A stretch of DNA of 64,000 bases from Congeria kusceri (GCA_027627225.1 CM051026.1:10263925-10327924), one strand, 5' to 3'. Shown: positions 22,659 to 35,110, counted from the stretch's first letter. Made by a program: numbers and translations. Notes: generated from the sequence alone by a model not told the origin.

Positions 22659-22914
22659 ATCAATGGTTTTCTTGTATACACTGTGCAAGCGGTCAGTTCG
22701 AGTAAATCTTGGGAAAGCAACTGCTATAATAAGTGTACCCAGCCTCCGCGCAGAGATTTAACTGGTTCTGAGCATTGCTTGATTTTAAATCCCAGCCGGC
22801 ATGAAGTTCCACACAATCTGACCACACAAGCGATTTCCCAAACATCCCAAAAGTGCAACCTCAACAACATCATTCAATGAATAATCGAGCGAAAACCTAC
22901 TTTGAACAAAACAA

Positions 22915-23053
22915 TATCAGCATCATCATTATCATCATCATCATTATCATCATCATCATCATGGTCATTATCATCATCATATCAGCTTCATCATCATCAT
23001 CATCATGTTCAGCATTATCAACATTATCATGTTCATCATCAACAACATCATCA

Positions 23054-23087
<34 letters not shown>

Positions 23088-23125
23088 TATCATCATCATT
23101 ATCATCATCATCATCATCTTTTTCC
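22915..23125. repeat. ATC trinucleotide repeat
   Basis: Imperfect (ATC)n/(CAT)n over about 210 bp. Open Ser, His and Asp frames on both strands are artefacts. Confidence 0.92.
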
Positions 23126-23908
23126 TTCATTTTATTTAATCGTATAGTACGTAATTGACGTATGTTCTCTCAATGCGCAAAAGAGGCACTGACCTGCCAC
23201 ATATATACAACGATTGCTTTATGCCTTGTGCGTCGCTGCATAAACTAAATCGTTCACGATATGCGCTGAAAATTACCGAATACAGGCATGCGCTCACGTT
23301 TTTGCGTCGACGAACATATGCGGCGCTACAGGGCTTTTCATCGACAGCCGACGACAGCAGCATCTATTCGTGATAAATTCCTTGCTACCGGAAGTGTAAC
23401 ATACCACCGCCATATTCACGGGAAACAGAGGGTCACAATTATTGCCCTTGAACATGAATCAAACTAATAATTTGTGTTTAATATAACATTGTGCTTTTGG
23501 AATATTTGCATGATCAATTGATATTGTATTACGCTTTCCGTGTCTTCAAACATTAATGCGTGTCTTTGTCAGAAAATAGATAGCATTTCAGAATTTAAAG
23601 ACTTTTCTTAATTTTTGACTAAGATTCTATATAAATACCACCCCAGCCGTCTTGAGCATGAGAGAGGCCCACGTGGAGGTGAGGTCATTATACTGTGGGG
23701 ACGTATGTCCCTGATTCTTACTACAACGCTCCGTATGCCGGGACAAAACCAAAACACAAAATGCTACAGAGCAACAGCGTCCTTGCAAAACCCGAAGTCG
23801 ACCGCCGCCATCCGTCCACACCGTTTTTTTTTTTAATTCCATTTTCCAAACAGTTCAAGCTATGATCAGAGAGTTACGGGATGTCAAACCGGTTATTGGT
23901 TTGCGACC
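23126..23908. other. Unassigned DNA with short GC-richer blocks
   Basis: Blocks at 23155-23373 and 23615-23840 are open in more than one frame, but no family or splice structure is recognised. Confidence 0.35.
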
Positions 23909-24178
23909 TGGGCCAGTATTTACCAACCCATTCTTAGACTTCTGAATAAAGGATAGACTTAGACTCTAGAACTAATACGTGTGCGTTTGGAAATGTTCCA
24001 GATACCAATGTTCCAGTGTTGCTATGTCATTAATAAATCGTTATAAATAAGGACTAGTAAAATTAGAGTCGGTGAATGTCAAGAAATATTCAAAGTAACA
24101 GCCTTTTTAGAACAGAAAATTTTTAAGAATATCCTTTATTCTTAAGTCTAAGAGTCGGTTGGTGAATACGAGCCCTGT
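23909..24178. mobile_element. TIR element, 'GGGCC...TATTCACC' family, copy 1
   Basis: Left end GGGCCAGTATTTACCAACCC then ATTCTTAGACTT. Right end, inverted, is AGGGCTCGTATTCACCAACC then GACTCTTAGACTTAAG. About 270 bp and non-coding. Confidence 0.75.
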
Positions 24179-24479
24179 ACTAATAAAATAAAGCACTGTT
24201 ATTGGTTGCAATTTCTATCGCTGAAGTAATTGGTCTCTTAATTGACGTAATCTGTGGTGATCATTACATGTATAATCCACTACACTGATCAAAATAATAC
24301 AGTGCCCATGTACACGAAGAATGTGTACAAATGCTGTTGCCCTGAATATATTAAAACTGAAAAACGTGAAATAATAGTTTTAGTGACTCTGTCAAAAGAA
24401 CATAATTCTTAGTGTAGCGTTTTTGAAACATGGAAACTGTATACTCATGAGCAGTGCTAAATATGCCAAATAAAAAATG

Positions 24480-24625
24480 TCGCAGTGGCGGGATGGATAT
24501 GGTGTCCGCCTTTCGATCGTGAGGTTATGAGTTCGATCCGGATTGGGGTAGCGTTTGAATGATCTTTCTCAAGACACCAAGTACTAGTTCTACCCAGGGA
24601 ATGGACTCGAAAGTGTAAATTAACT
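24480..24625 (+). mobile_element. tRNA-derived SINE, diverged
   Basis: Head GTCGCAGTGGCGGGATGGAT with B-box-like GAGTTCGATCC and tail AAGTACTAGTTCTACCCAGG. Truncated after GAAAGTGT. Confidence 0.75.
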
Positions 24626-25124
24626 CGCTAATACGAAATAAAGACCAGATATTTGAGAATATATCCCTGATGTATCAAACTAATCTATTTCGATTTGAAT
24701 CAATATAGCAATTGCTCCGATTTCTATCTTGATCAATCCAACATGAAATACGCGGCAACTTGATCGTCAAATTTTGACACATGTATACACAATGATTCAA
24801 CAATCGTGCATATAATCACGTATACATGTATTCCTTGGTACGGAAATTTTATAAAACGACAAACTAAAAAATTAAATGACAAAGGAGCATTTCTTATAAT
24901 ACCGCTTCTATATTATTATTTTTGACGAATCGTGCAAACTGTACACGACTTTCACATAACATAGTATACGCTTTCGTCATAGTAGTAATAATTCACATAC
25001 GGACAGAATTTAATTGCACAAGTAGACCAGAATCACTCTTCAAATAAGCTTAAAAATGCAGGCACGAAATCACCAAGAACGTCAATGTCAATGTCTAAAG
25101 AATAATTGAACACATCAAATCACC
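24626..25124. other. Unannotated AT-rich spacer
   Basis: Nothing recognisable. Confidence 0.4.
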
Positions 25125-25390
25125 TGGGCCCCTATTCACCGACCTATTATTAGACTTAAGACTAATATTAAAGAATATTCTTGAACCGTTATGTTCTAAG
25201 AGCATACATAAATTTCAATCTGACTTGGTATTCAGGCAATCTAATTACAACATTCTTTATTTAGAGCGAGGTGTTAAAGATATAAGCAACATTGGTACCA
25301 AGAATATTTGCAAACGCAGAAGTATATTTTCTTGATTGTCGGTTCTTTATTCTGACGTCTAAGAATAAATCGGTGAATACGGGCCCTGGG
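25125..25390. mobile_element. TIR element, 'GGGCC...TATTCACC' family, copy 2
   Basis: Left end TGGGCCCCTATTCACCGACC; right end, inverted, CCCAGGGCCCGTATTCACCG. TTAGACTTAAGACTAA lies inside the left arm. Same family and length class as 23909-24178. Confidence 0.8.
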
Positions 25391-25849
25391 CAAGAAACTC
25401 TTCTCCCTCGGACAGTCCGATACGAAACCATGTATCTTAGATCGTGTAGCTAGTACTTTTTCGCGTGCAATAAGTACACACATGATAACGCGATGAAATA
25501 ATACAAGATAATAACCCAATACTTTAGAACTTAACACAAGACAGGAAAAGATAATATGCAATATGGTACAATATTAATGCATGTATGCATCAATATAAAT
25601 CTACAAATAGTGAAGAATCGATACAAAAAAATCAATTAAATTTATGAATTTGTAATGGACCCGTGAGTGTGTGTTGCGATGCGTAGCCTTGCGTAATTCA
25701 AATGATAGAGGATACTCTAATTCTACAATAAAAGTTAATATTGCTTGTCAATTGACTATTTCTACATTTCTACATGAAGCGCTTACTTATCTAGATAGAC
25801 TGGATACCGAGTGTTAATGACAAACCATAACGAGCCATTTTATTTAAAA
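25391..25849. other. Unannotated spacer
   Basis: Nothing recognisable. Confidence 0.4.
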
Positions 25850-26185
25850 AAATCCATTTATCGTTGTTTATCGGCCAATAAACAACGAATTGGAGTTCTG
25901 ATGCGTAGGAATTAATCCAGAACAGCGTTCGTCCGGGTTGTTTAATAGCCACGCATCCGAACGACAAAGAGTTGTTTATTGACCGATAAACAACGATAAT
26001 GCGAAATTATTTCGATTATAACACAATTTGATTTATATTCCTGCAGTTATAATTTGAACTACTTTGTACAATGCACCGCTTAGAATCTGGACTAATCTGG
26101 ATTTTTGCGTTGTTTATTGGGAAGTTTAAAAACGATAATTGTGTTTTTTAGATATAGAAAAATAAGCGAGAATCATGTTAGAATA
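25850..26185 (-). mobile_element. Hairpin element family A
   Basis: Full set of blocks: palindrome CGTTGTTTATCGGCCAATAA, GATGCGTAGGAATTAATCCA, CCACGCATCCGAACGAC, second palindrome, CACCGCTTAGAATCTGG and TAGAATATT at the end. Confidence 0.8.
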
Positions 26186-26394
26186 TTTAAAAACAATCAA
26201 TTGCATGACGCATACACCTATCATATATCTGTCCATCATTTCAAAAAGCACTGGTGTTTCAACGACAGAACGCTGCAGACACCTGTGACGTAGACGTCCG
26301 AAATTCGGAGTAACATTTACACCGAGACACCGTGCATTGCGGTGGTTCTGGACACGACGTCATTCTCGACCTTCACTCGCGTTGTCTTCACCGA

Positions 26395-26815
26395 GGACAC
26401 CCAAAATCACTGTAACCGGAAATGACCACAGAGCGCGCGTGTACCGGTGTACAGGTGAACGGTTTCCCGGATGTCGTGTGTAATCCAAACATTAATACAA
26501 TCAAGCATGTCTGGGGTGAGTTGGGAAGGCGTGTTGTACCAATGTGACAACACAACAACTGGCAAAAACCAGAAGTAGATTGTCTGCAAGCACTGAACAC
26601 CCTCACCCAGCGTTACATCCACAATATAATTTTGCATGTTTGTGAATGTTGCAAGTTTTCTTAATGACGACAGTGTCCGGAAAAGTAAAAGGGACATAAT
26701 TGCAGTTCCTGTCTGGGGTGATTTGGGAAGGCGTGATCGATCAATGCGACTCTAGAACAACTAGCAAGAACCGAAAAACAATCGTCTGCAACCACGGAAC
26801 ACCCTTCCACACAAA
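26395..26815 (+). pseudogene. Tc1/mariner-like transposase relic, partly duplicated
   Basis: From 26483 the translation reads NPNINTIKHVWGELGRRV, a clear relic of the DLNPIEHVWDxLGRRV stretch that carries the third catalytic acidic residue of Tc1-like DDE transposases. The catalytic D and E positions here are N and K, so it is inactive. Upstream, NDHRARVYR resembles the D-N-A-x-P-H-x-A block with a deletion. About 210 bp later (26710-26735) a second copy reads VWGDLGRRD, and the sequence after it repeats 'caagaaccgaaaaac'-type text, so the fragment was locally duplicated. Confidence 0.7.
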
Positions 26816-28004
26816 CTCCTCGCAACAGCTACCTCCTCTAGCTTTTATCAGTAACCACTGCCGTTACAAGTAAAATCCTTGCTGATCTGGAAGGATTTCG
26901 TGTTGGTAACTTTTACTCATTTGATGCAACTCAGTGCTATTTTCTACATGATTGGACTTTTTGAATGTCGTTTACAGTGAATAATGAAAAACAACAACAC
27001 GAAAACAACTATTTTAAACTATTAATAATAACTATTACATTTTAATAGATCATCATCACGTGGTTTACTATGACGGCAGGGATTTGATTAGAGCTATGCT
27101 CGGAACTAGTCAAATATCTGCGCGGAGGTTGCCTCACACAGCGGTGTTTCCATAATTCGAAGAAGAATTGAAAACACTGAAAATTAAAATAGTAATAATT
27201 GTATTTCTGCGACTGTTGCAAGATTTATTCGGGACAACAGTGTCTGGGTGATATTGGTACAGTTAATGGGACATAATTCCAATTTGGTAGCATGTATTAG
27301 TTTTTGTGTGTGTTTCTCTACATATTGAAACTCTCTACTCGTGAGTAGGCAGGGCGAAAGTTGTAATAATGTCCATAGACTTGAGGAAACGTCAAATTTA
27401 CTTACATACGAGTACAATCAACTATAGGTACAATAATTGAAAATCGCGTATATTTCGACTTCAATCAAATTACGAATTCAGCAGATACATGTATATATCA
27501 AAATGTATACAAGTGCAAATATGACATTTTGATTCTCATTCGTCAACATTGACTACTTTAACATAAAACAATGTGCAAAATGGTATATTCCATTGTACGG
27601 ACAAGTTGACAGACAATTGACGCCATACATACTTATACGTACTTAGACGTCTATATTTGTCAACTTAAGTATATAGGCCTATATATTACGGACAACATCA
27701 TACTGCAAATGGTGAATTAGAAACACACAGCCGAATTTAGAAAGTATATGAAGAACGTTTGACAACTTTTTTCAACTGCCTTCTTTCATTTCGGGGAAGG
27801 CATTAGATAAAAATAAATGTACATGAAATGCGTCTTATTTCTCTCCGTAAATTAACATTTTATTTACCACAAATTTAATTATTTCGGTCAAAACTTAACT
27901 ATTTATAAATGTGTTTTGTATCTATTTTTAAATCTTTGCAAATACATTTTGCGTAAATACACTGTAACGCCATTAAACTACAAATTTGTGAACTATTTTT
28001 AAAT
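26816..28004. other. Unannotated AT-rich DNA
   Basis: No recognisable gene or repeat over about 1.2 kb. Confidence 0.4.
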
Positions 28005-28320
28005 TAAGAAATAATTTTCGATTTATCGTTGTTTATCGGTCAATAAACATCGATTTGGAGTTTTGATGCGTTTGAATTTAACCATGAATGCGTTATCACC
28101 AGAACGACAAATATTTGTTATACACCGATAAACAACAAAAATGCGAAAATTACAACGATTCTAGCAAATATTTTTGCAATTGTAATGAGAAATACATTTT
28201 ACTATAATATATCATATGCTCCATTCAGAATCAGGACTACTTTTTGCGTTGTTTATTTGGTAGTTTAACAACGATAATTTTTTTCTTTGTCTATAGCAAA
28301 ATTAGCCAGTATCATGTTAA
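28005..28320 (-). mobile_element. Hairpin element family A
   Basis: Starts TTAAGAAATAATTTTCGATT. Carries the palindrome with a one-base change, GATGCGTTTGAATTTAACCA, TGCTCCATTCAGAATCAGG and an AGCCAGTATCATGTTA end. Confidence 0.75.
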
Positions 28321-29040
28321 AAAAACTAATAAGTTTTTTATTCACTGTTTTATACTGTTTACGGCGCGCAAGTGGAAATATACAACTAAAACGTAACTTA
28401 TCTTCGCTCACTTCAACTTCCCGAAAACAGCGCCGCCGAGTTGCACAGTCCCCCTTCTTGATTGCAGTTTAATTCCGCCAGCCACAGAATGTTGATAAAT
28501 AATGATGGAAATAATAAATAAATATTCACATATCGCCATAAGTTCAAATAGTCATTCGCATTTTGAGCATGTATTGCACAAATCTATACAATTAAATTGC
28601 ACTATACGTTAAAATTCCAGATATACGAAATGTCCACATTTTACTGTCAGAATTATCCAACACCTATATATACACGGTCCAAAACACTTTAATTCTTACT
28701 AATGTTTGTGTGTTTATACAACACATAGCGTAATAGAAACTGGTGTCCGTTACTTTAACGATAGATAACTTGAGAAAACTCGTGCATTCCCATACGGAGA
28801 TTTGGAACAATGTACCAGTAGTGTGCAATCCCCTATTACAAACTTTAAAGGCGCTATCTCTTGATTTCTTTTTATTTTGTCTTAAATGCTATAAGGATTC
28901 CACGGCACATATTTATAAATATTCTTAAGTTATTCCAACTTAAATTGAAGATATGTTAAAATTAAAATGAATTTGTCTTTAAAATACTATGCTCAAAAAC
29001 ATGTACATGGTAAATCCTCTATATTAATACACCGGAAAAA
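28321..29040. other. Unannotated spacer
   Basis: Two 61-residue frames (28287-28472, 28743-28928) show no family resemblance. Nothing else seen. Confidence 0.4.
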
Positions 29041-30025
29041 AAAATCGCGTCACAACCACGTAACGCAACCACGAAACGCATCCACGTTTTACAACGACGC
29101 GTCACATCCAGGCAACACAACGACGCGTCAAATCCAGGCAACACAACGACGCGTCACATTCAGGCAACACAACGACACGTCACATCCAGGCAACACAACG
29201 ACACGTCACATCCAGGCAACACAACGACACGTCACATGCACTCAACACAACGACACGTCACATCCAGGCAACACAACGACACGTCACATGCACGCAACAC
29301 AACGACGCGTCACATCCAGGCAACACAACGACGCGTCACATCCAGGCAACACAGCGACGCGTCACATCCAGGCAACACAGCGACGCGTCACATGCACGCA
29401 ACACAACGACGCGTCACATCCAGGCAACACAACGACGCGTCACATCCAGGGAACACAACGACGCGTCACATCTACGCAACACAACCACGCGTCACACCTA
29501 CGCATCACATGTACGCAACACAGTCAAGCAACATAACCAAGCATCACAGCAAAGCAACACAACCACGTGTCACAGCCAAGCAATATAACCACGTGTCACG
29601 TACACGCAACACAACCACGCTTCACTGTCAAACAACACAACCACGTTTCACAGCCAAGCAACACAACCACGCGTCACGCACACGCAACACAACCACGTGT
29701 CACAGCCAAGCAACACAACCACGCGTCACATACACGCAACACAACCACGTTTTCACATCTAGGCAACTCAACCATGCATCACATCCATGCGCCACATCTA
29801 CGAAACAAACAAACATGCGTCCCATCTACGTGACACAACCAGGTGTGACATACAAGAAACATAATCGCAACAAAACCACTCGTCCGCATGCACGCAATAC
29901 AACAACGCTTCACATACACGCAATACGACAACGCATTACATCCACGTTACACAACCTCGTGTCACATCCACTGAACATAACCACGTGTCACTTACGCGTA
30001 ACACAATCACGCGCCACATCAAAAT
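29041..30025. repeat. 26-bp satellite array, array 5
   Basis: Units follow CACATCCAGGCAACACAACG then ACGCGT. The 3' half is diverged (CACAGCCAAGCAACACAACC then ACGTGT). Plus-strand frames of 189 and 288 residues (Thr-Arg-His-Asn-repeats) are artefacts. The array resumes after the LINE at 31283-31380. Confidence 0.9.
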
Positions 30026-30039
30026 CAAAAATTGTTAAT

Positions 30040-31262
30040 GGACTAGTTTGCCGTGAACATCGGCTTCAAACAGGGGTATTTATTGTCTATGACACTGTTT
30101 AATCTGTACCTAAACGATTTAAGTAAACTTTTAAATAACAGCAGCATTGGTATTGTTGTCGATGGAAAAATTGATCATTCATCTATTCTACGCTGATGAC
30201 CATATATTGGTAGCAAACACAGCAGAAGATTTACAGATATTAATTAATATACTGTCTCAATGGTGTACGGTTAAAAAAATGTCTATTAATATAAGTAAAA
30301 CTAAACTTTTACATTTTAGGAAAGTAAATACGGCACCGAGCAATTTTATGTTTAAGTACGACGATGACATTATAGAACGAGTCAGTCAATGTCGATACCT
30401 GGGCCTCGTAATTACTGACACATTTGGACAACTGGGTAACCGCCAAACATGTAGCACAGGCAGCATCAGCGCTAGGGTTACTGATTTCTAAGTTTCAAAG
30501 GCTAGGCGAATTTGAATATTAAGTCTTTTCTAGGCTCTACGATACAATGGTGTTGAACTATAAACACTTTAGAACACTTTAATACAGAATTTTCTGTAGA
30601 ACCTTAATTCAAGTGCCGTGTGATCAGTCGAGAGCAACGAAGCGCCCTGGCGAAGTTTCGGCTAACAAACGATATTGTTTTATTTGTAAGAGCTGTGTAT
30701 AAAATGAACACTGTGCATTTTTAATATGTCCGTTATATACAAATATTGGAACTGTTTTAGTAGAAAAGGCATTATTGATACACCCTGGTTTCAACCTCTT
30801 AAAATTCAACAGAAAACATGAACTTTTTGCTGTCAGATGATCGCATAATTAAATCCAGTGTCAAAGCCAGTCATGACATTTAAATTAAGTGACGAAACCA
30901 TCTGAATATATAATTGCATTTAATTTTGTTCATAGCAAATTACTACTCTTACAGTATATGCATGTATACTTATAGGAAGCAATAGTTAATGGTCTTAACA
31001 TTATTTATTGTATTTCTTGGACATATTTTATACGTTTTTTATGATTGTCTGAAGATAAGTGACGTTTGCATCGAATATCATACGTTGCCTTGTTTGTATT
31101 TTTTAAGCATCTGTTTTAGATTTTAATAGCGTTCGTGTATTTTAGGTATTTTAGAATGTTCGTCTCTCATAACTCTGTTCTGAGGGGTTTTGTACATATA
31201 TATCACGATTTTATACTGTGTTATTATTTGTTTTGTGTACACAAGTGAGAGGTAAATAAATT
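30040..31262 (+). pseudogene. LINE reverse-transcriptase fragment, 3' end
   Basis: From 30062 the translation reads GFKQGYLLSMTLFNLYLNDL, the conserved RT motif before the catalytic box. A frameshift near 30175 leads to FYADDHILVANTAEDL, the YxDD palm motif, then a conserved MSINISKTKLLHFRK stretch (30147-30491). Further on, CPLYTNIGTVLVEKALLI (about 30728) resembles a C-terminal zinc-knuckle-like CPLY region, again in another frame. The remainder resembles a 3' UTR ending GTAAATAAATTATTTTGTC. Multiple frameshifts: inactive, 5'-truncated and inserted in the satellite array. The clade is not assigned with confidence. Confidence 0.8.
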
Positions 31263-31282
31263 ATTTTGTCTGTCCCTCTGTC

Positions 31283-31675
31283 AACGTGTCACATTAATGT
31301 GTTACATCCACGCGTCAAGACACCGCTACGCAAATGAAACAAAATAACAATGCGTCACAATCACGTAAACTACGTTAAATAACCATACAAAAATGTGCTA
31401 CAAGTATGCGGCACAATGTGAACAATAAAATTATAAAAGAAATAAAACGTATTTACGGTAGTAACAAAACAACGCACGTTTTATGATTTCTGTATGTGAA
31501 CTATGTACATGCTTACCACAACAATAATAGTTTGCTTTTAACAGAAACATACGAATTCATTCACAATTTACCCTAGGAAGTAGTGTGTACATGCAACGTG
31601 TTTATTTTCGTACATTAAAGCCACTACAAAAGTACCATATTCCGTTAGGGCCTTTGCCTATGAATGCGAATACTT
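31283..31675. other. Diverged satellite remnant and spacer
   Basis: CAACGTGTCACATTAATG, ACATCCACGCGTCAAG and ATGCGTCACAATCACG (to about 31380) are degenerate satellite units on the far side of the LINE. The rest holds nothing recognisable. Confidence 0.5.
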
Positions 31676-31950
31676 AGTGATCTGAAACACAAAACACGAA
31701 ATCAAGGAGAATTACTGTATGCGCATGTGCCGAAAGACCAAAGTACGAATACGCAAAAGCACAAAATCATGAACGTACGCTGATACAATCGTGAGAGCAA
31801 GATGACGAAAACGCGATAATACGATGACGCATTTATCGTCATTGTGTTTTCGCGTTTCCGTCATCCCACTATCCCATTGTTGTCATCGTTTTTTCGCGTT
31901 TTCGTCATCGAACTTTCGCGATTTCGTGTTTTCGCGTTTCAGATTCTTAC
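31676..31950. mobile_element. Foldback element, CGCGTTTTCGTCATC-type
   Basis: Left arm GATCTGAAACACAAAACACG then AAATCA pairs with the inverted right arm ATCTGAAACGCGAAAACACG then AAATCG. The centre contains inverted GATGACGAAAACGCGATAAT and near-copies. Non-coding. Confidence 0.6.
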
Positions 31951-33139
31951 ATTCAAAAGCGAAAATAACGATGGCCCGAACGGAATTCCGTAAAAAAGCG
32001 TCCTATCACGTAGCATCCAATCCAGTATGTTCGTGTTCCATATTACTGACGTATGCGACGTAACGTGACCGAATTCTTCGCAAGATTGGCCCAAGAAATA
32101 TACTGACTCAGAGAAGAAAAGCTTTCTATACATCTTTTCCACACGAAAATGCAAATTATAGTCTAATTGCATGCTTTATTGTAATGTTCTCACTTCCTTC
32201 AACTAAAATAATTATGTGTGCCCAAATTACAACAATCCATTCCGCTTCAATTCACCTAAGTCGTTGTGTTGCGTGGATGTGTTATTCAGGGGGAAAGAAA
32301 AAGAACATTCACAAAGTCTAACAAACGTGAAATTCGTTGACAGTGCCTTCATGCATGACGTCATCTGAAGTTGTCCACGGACTTCCGGGGGGGGTGGGGG
32401 GGGGCGGGAAACTGACAATTTCCAAAGTTGATGTTGTTTAATATTTATTTTTAAATTAAGAGTACGGATTTTTCATCATGTATCACTATTTTGATACATA
32501 TAACAGCGAATTTATAACCCAACTAGTTATATTAAATTGTGTTGTCCTTATTAAGTCAGTTAAATACAGTTTGGATTGGCGGTTCGGTTCGGTTTTATGG
32601 CATCGTAGGTGACTCCGGGTGCGTTGACCGTGCGAATGATCCACGAATATATATTCTTTGCTGTCAATCTTTGCTAAAATCTTCGCAAGGAGGCTGAAGG
32701 GAAAGAGCAATATGGACATGATATGGGCTCATCTCTCGTTAAATGTAATCTAGGCTTAATGGACCGAACATTAGGATTTAATTTAAGCCCCGGTTACAAC
32801 CCACTGCGGTCGTCGCAGACCGCAGATCAATCGCAATGTTTTGAGACGACAGGAAACACGCATATTGGGTTAGCAACCGTTCCATGCAAGCACAGTACCA
32901 CACAGTTACAAGTCTTTCTTGACCTTTATCATGGTCTCATTGCTAGATTCGTATTTATTGTGCAATGCGTCAGACCTTTGCTCTGACAAACACAATAAAA
33001 TGCGGATGTTCTAAAAACTTTAATGTTTAAAATATATTCAGGAATGCATCGATCTCTCGAAAGCGCAAGACAATGTTCTCGGTTTGACTGAGAACGTTTG
33101 TTGACAGGAATGGAAGCAATGTAGCAGCGGCTTCAACAT
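31951..33139. other. Unassigned DNA with G-rich tract
   Basis: An interrupted G-run at 32387-32406 (GGGGGGGGTGGGGGGGGG) could form a quadruplex. Open frames (31824-32063, 32723-32986) have no recognisable family. Confidence 0.35.
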
Positions 33140-33605
33140 TACAGTCACCATCATTTCCATCATCATCATCATCGTGGCCATGGTCATCATGATACATCAT
33201 CATAATTGTCAGCATCATCATCACCATTATCACAATCATCGTCGTCATCGTCATCATCATCATCGCCGACGTCGTAATCATCGTCATCATCATCAATATC
33301 ATATGTGGCAGTAATCATCTTTATCGTCGTCTTGGTCATCATCGTTGTAGCAATCATGATCATCGTCGTCGTCATCTTAATCACCATCGTTGCCGTCGTC
33401 ATCATCATCATCGTCATAATCATCATCGTCGTCGTCATCTTAATCATCGTCGTTGCCGTTTCATCATCATCATCGTCCTAATCAGCATCATCATCATCAT
33501 CGTCGTTTCCATCTTAATCATCGTCGTTGCCGTCGTCATCATCATCGTCGTCGCAACCGTCATCATCATCATCTGCCAAATAATCATCATCACCATCGTC
33601 GTAAG
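33140..33605. repeat. ATC/GTC trinucleotide repeat
   Basis: About 465 bp of imperfect CATCAT and CGTCGT units. All overlapping frames on both strands are artefacts. Confidence 0.92.
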
Positions 33606-34465
33606 CCTCATGTTGTACTTAAAGCCTGGGTATAGTTCATAATGTGATATGTACACACCGAGATGCCAAATAAATTCGGTATTGCTAAACATGCGGAATT
33701 TTTAATTAATGCATAAAATGGAATTTGCAAAAAAACAGCAAAATAAATAAGCAATGTATGTGTTATATATTTCATCTAATGACTAGTAACACAATTTTCT
33801 ATGAAGCACAATAATTATTGTTTATCTGCAAAGAACATTAAAAAGAAAACATTCAAAATATGACGCTAATTGCTTAATAACCTGGGCTGGTATTTATAAG
33901 GACTATTAGTCAAAAATTATGATGTTAATATTTTAACATTTATATCTTTTTTACTAAGAAATGTATTTGATTAAACGATTTTGACAAAGAAGTTGCAATA
34001 TAATTCAAAATGTGTTAATATAAATGCTGATTTCGACTTATTTTCAACTTAAGTTAACAACAGTTTTAAAAATCGTCATAGATATGTGCCCAGGACTACT
34101 CACTGGCACAGCCTTAACAACTGCTATACTGACTGGATTTAAGCTAATTTTTGGAACAATACAAAGTTGCACGTGATGCACATGAAGTGTAAACTTGATG
34201 GGAGTTTGAAACAAAACTTGAGTTATCTAAAGAGGCATATTTAACAAATGTTTGCAGTAAGAAGGCTGAAATCATTTTAGGTAATGAAAATTAATATATT
34301 CTGGTGTGCATGACAAAACAATAAAACAGGCACTGAATTTATTATCATTAACTCAGATTTAAGTGTTGAAATTTTGGGTTAAAATATTTCTCATTAGTGT
34401 TCAATCATTAATGAATTTGATCCAATAATAAAACAATCCAGAGAAAATGTGTTCCGAATTCTAGA
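33606..34465. other. Unannotated AT-rich spacer
   Basis: CTGGGCTGGTATTTATAA near 33892 weakly resembles the 'GGGCC...TATT' TIR family end. Otherwise nothing. Confidence 0.35.
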
Positions 34466-34690
34466 AGGCCATAAGACCATATGGTCCCAAATAACACGTA
34501 GGTTGATTCCAAGTGCACTTGATCACAAGACAAACTGGTCAAAGACATATTGCTTGTAAGACAAAGTGGTCCCAAAGCAAATTGGTCAAGAGACAGATAG
34601 GACCTGAAAGCAATTAGCGTCAAGAAAATTAGGTCCTAAAACAGTTGGGCCACAGGCCAAATCGGTCCCAAAACAAATCGGTTTCTGAAG
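34466..34690. repeat. ~17-bp tandem repeat (AGACAAATTGGTCCCAA type)
   Basis: At least ten degenerate units: GACAAACTGGTCAAA, GACAAAGTGGTCCCAA, GCAAATTGGTCAAG, GCCAAATCGGTCCCAA. Old array, not coding. Confidence 0.75.
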
Positions 34691-34779
34691 GCATTGAATG
34701 TGTGTTTCCCAAAAAGCAAGCATATACAACACAACTCTAGTATATGTGCGTATAATTGTATTTATTTATCATTCTTACA

Positions 34780-35110
34780 TGATACTCGCTAATTTTTCTA
34801 TAGACGAAGAACAAAATAATCGTTCTTAAAGTACCCCGAAACAATGCTAAATAAGTTCCGATTCTGAGCGGAGCAGAGTAAAATGTAGTTCAAATTACAA
34901 TTGCCAAAAAAAGTCAAAGCATGTTACAAAAAAAAATACAAAAATGCATTATCATTGTTTATCGGCCAGTAAACAACTCTGTGTATTTCTGATGCGTGGC
35001 TATTAAACAACTTGGGCTAACGCTATCGTGGTTTAATGCCTACCCATCAGAACTCCAAATTGTTGTTTATTGGCCGATAAACAACCATAAATCGAAAATT
35101 ATTTCTTAAT
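34780..35110 (+). mobile_element. Hairpin element family A
   Basis: Runs from CATGATACTCGCTAATTTTT to the distal palindrome TTGTTTATTGGCCGATAAAC and terminal ATTATTTCTTAATTA. Full length. Confidence 0.8.

Noticed and set aside
22853..23158. Ser-, His- and Asp-rich frames on both strands
   Set aside because: Trinucleotide repeat artefacts; the same applies at 33187-33692, 41135-41344 and 21587-21781.
29236..30102. 288- and 189-residue plus-strand frames (Thr-Arg-His-Asn repeats)
   Set aside because: Translation of the satellite array, no start context, domain or splice structure.
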